Part shown: positions 37,516 through 64,000 of the stretch, one piece after another
Layout of the letters: every line of letters starts with the position of its first letter
Numbering within the stretch: the first letter of the stretch is position 1
Assembly: GCA_963669155.1 (NCBI GenBank)
Contig: OZ022588.1
Coordinates: 6,209,179-6,273,178, forward strand
Direction: 5' to 3'
From: Arbacia lixula
Taxonomy: Eukaryota > Echinodermata > Echinoidea > Arbacioida > Arbaciidae
DNA: 64,000 bases
Program-made: the position numbers and the translations under genes
Notes under the pieces: model-generated
Seen by the model: the letters and a program-made list of their open reading frames with translations, nothing else
Database searches by the model: none
What the model was told of the DNA's origin: nothing

Positions 37516-39069
37516 CACTTCCATACATTGTCCATTTTGAGCAGACAACACAAATAGGTTATAGTAAAGCTGAAAACTTAGTGATCAGTACTCATGCACA
37601 CAGACAGACAGACAAACACAGATAATTTCAAACCACTAATTAAACAAAAGATATTCAAAGAGATATACACAAAAGCTTGCAAACAGTAATCTTCTTGAAT
37701 TTGTAAGTTGAAGTTCAGAGTCCTTTTTGACGTTATCAGTAAGGAGATTGACATATTGCTGGTTGGGGTGGAATTGGACGAAAAAGGGGAGGATGAGAGG
37801 AAGAGAATAAGTAAAGAGAGACAAACTTGAGAGAGGGTTGAAGAAGGGGGAGGGGCACGAGGCGAGGATCTGTATTGATTTAAAAATATTGTCGCCAAGC
37901 GCTATCTGATTTTAAGAATCGAACCACGAATGTCTGTATTTTGATGCACAGTATGTTGACCTTGTACAAACTTTCTTGGCCTCAATCTTAACTCTTTTTA
38001 TTTTCCCACCATTATTTATACAAACCCCATAGAGAATAAGTTTGTCTAGCACACAAAGGGTTAACATATATCCTGCATATATATTATGCTTCCTGGAAAC
38101 ATTCATTCATGACGGTCTTCTGTGATTGTTGTAATACAAGTCAGGAAAATATAGGTCATGATGAAAACTGATTTCACCATCTTCCATTGACAAATGTAAA
38201 TAGGTCTAATGAATAATATCTAAATCAATAGGATGAAGTTTTGCATGATTTTTTTTTTAATGAAGCGTGGAGACTTCTCTTTGAGGGTGTGGTACAATAA
38301 AGTTTGTTGACCCTGTACAAACTTTCTTGTGACCAGAACACAGGAATGCAAAGGACGTAGTGAATGGGAGGGAGGGCATCATGGAAAAGAATAGTTCGCA
38401 CCGGATTGCCCAACTAGTAGGATCATAATCATGATAGTAGTGAGACAAAATCAAGCCAAATGAAAAAGATTCTTCATACGTCATACAGCAAAAGTATTAT
38501 CATGCGTAATTAGATTTTAAAGATAATTCGATGTTGAAAATGATGTTGTAGTTTCATCAAATGTTGTTAACATTAGTTTAAGTGGAAATGGCTGAAAGCA
38601 GAGCAAGTAATCTAATCGTTTATGATTTTTAGATTCTCTGTCAAAATGAAGAACTTGCAGAACCCCACTTATTGTTCCTTCACCTAAGGTCGTCTTGCAT
38701 GAGAAAACAAATGCGATAAATCGTAATTTCCCATCTAAATTCCATTACATTACAAGTTGCGTTTATTGTTAAATGCAGCTATTAATCGTTAGTCTGGATA
38801 TTTGCATTTAATCCGAGTGGCGTATAATCATAACTTGACTTTGAATAGTGCAAGACGGTACGCCAAGTTTGCATCACGTCGCAACTGCTTTGTGACATCA
38901 CAAAGCCGCTGCGCGCGCATGTTTCTCTGACAACACTGAAGCGCGTAGCAACCGCTATATGAAGTACCATACCGAGCGTATTACTTCATTACTTTACGAA
39001 TGATATTCTGAGTAATTAGAATTCGCAAGTAATTTCGAGTATTTCCTGGTGATATATTCATATACCATC
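37516..39069. other. upstream region of the acidic-repeat gene
   Basis: No exon is supported. Near 38.86-38.96 kb there is a GC-richer patch with TGACATCA and GCTGCGCGCGCATG (NRF-1-like), about 110-200 bases upstream of the ATG at 39070. This is a candidate promoter. Otherwise AT-rich spacer. Confidence 0.4.

Positions 39070-64000
<24,931 letters not shown>

Overview
The window is animal nuclear DNA. Genes are split by GT-AG introns, spacers are AT-rich, microsatellites and short inverted-repeat transposons are common, and the encoded proteins are metazoan (NELF-B, flavin-containing monooxygenases, CHCHD5). The style of the repeats (TTAA-flanked elements starting AGGGATAGTTCACCCTGAAAT, tRNA-derived SINEs, a Ty3/gypsy element) suggests a marine invertebrate deuterostome, with an echinoderm such as a sea urchin as the best guess. 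The species call is inference only.

Layout. 1-5.7 kb: no gene; several non-autonomous transposons. 5.8-11.5 kb: complete five-exon NELFB gene (+), 572 codons. 11.5-15 kb: repeats and a relic resembling the FMO upstream region. About 15.07-37.5 kb: a large inverted duplication. Its arms (about 15.07-23.85 and 28.72-37.5 kb) each carry a complete five-exon flavin-containing monooxygenase, diverging head to head (FMO-A on -, 524 aa; FMO-B on +, 527 aa). The roughly 4.9 kb spacer between the arms holds CHCHD5 (-), whose initiator ATG appears to be split by an intron. The arms have since gained different insertions, and comparing them gives empty-site evidence for each one.

39.07-64 kb: the start of a gene (+) whose first exon encodes an N-terminus of the MGC type (candidate myristoylation and palmitoylation). 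Its second exon, at 62.6 kb, opens a 466-codon glutamate-rich repeat frame that runs off the window. About 95% of its 23.4 kb intron 1 is a very young antisense Ty3/gypsy array: LTR-internal-LTR-internal-LTR, flanked by a TATG target duplication. The two 5,372-bp internal regions show one coding difference in my comparison. Gag and pol are joined by a textbook -1 frameshift signal (T TTA AAC followed by a 9-bp perfect stem). The third LTR is interrupted by a 4.1 kb DNA-transposon-like insertion with CACACTAA termini, which carries two spliceable exons of an unrecognised gene.

The host genes are not an operon or a pathway. NELF-B acts in nuclear promoter-proximal pausing, the FMOs in ER oxygenation of soft nucleophiles, and CHCHD5 in the mitochondrial intermembrane space. 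What links the window is its recent structural history: palindromic gene duplication, then successive nested insertions whose order can be read from the sequence.
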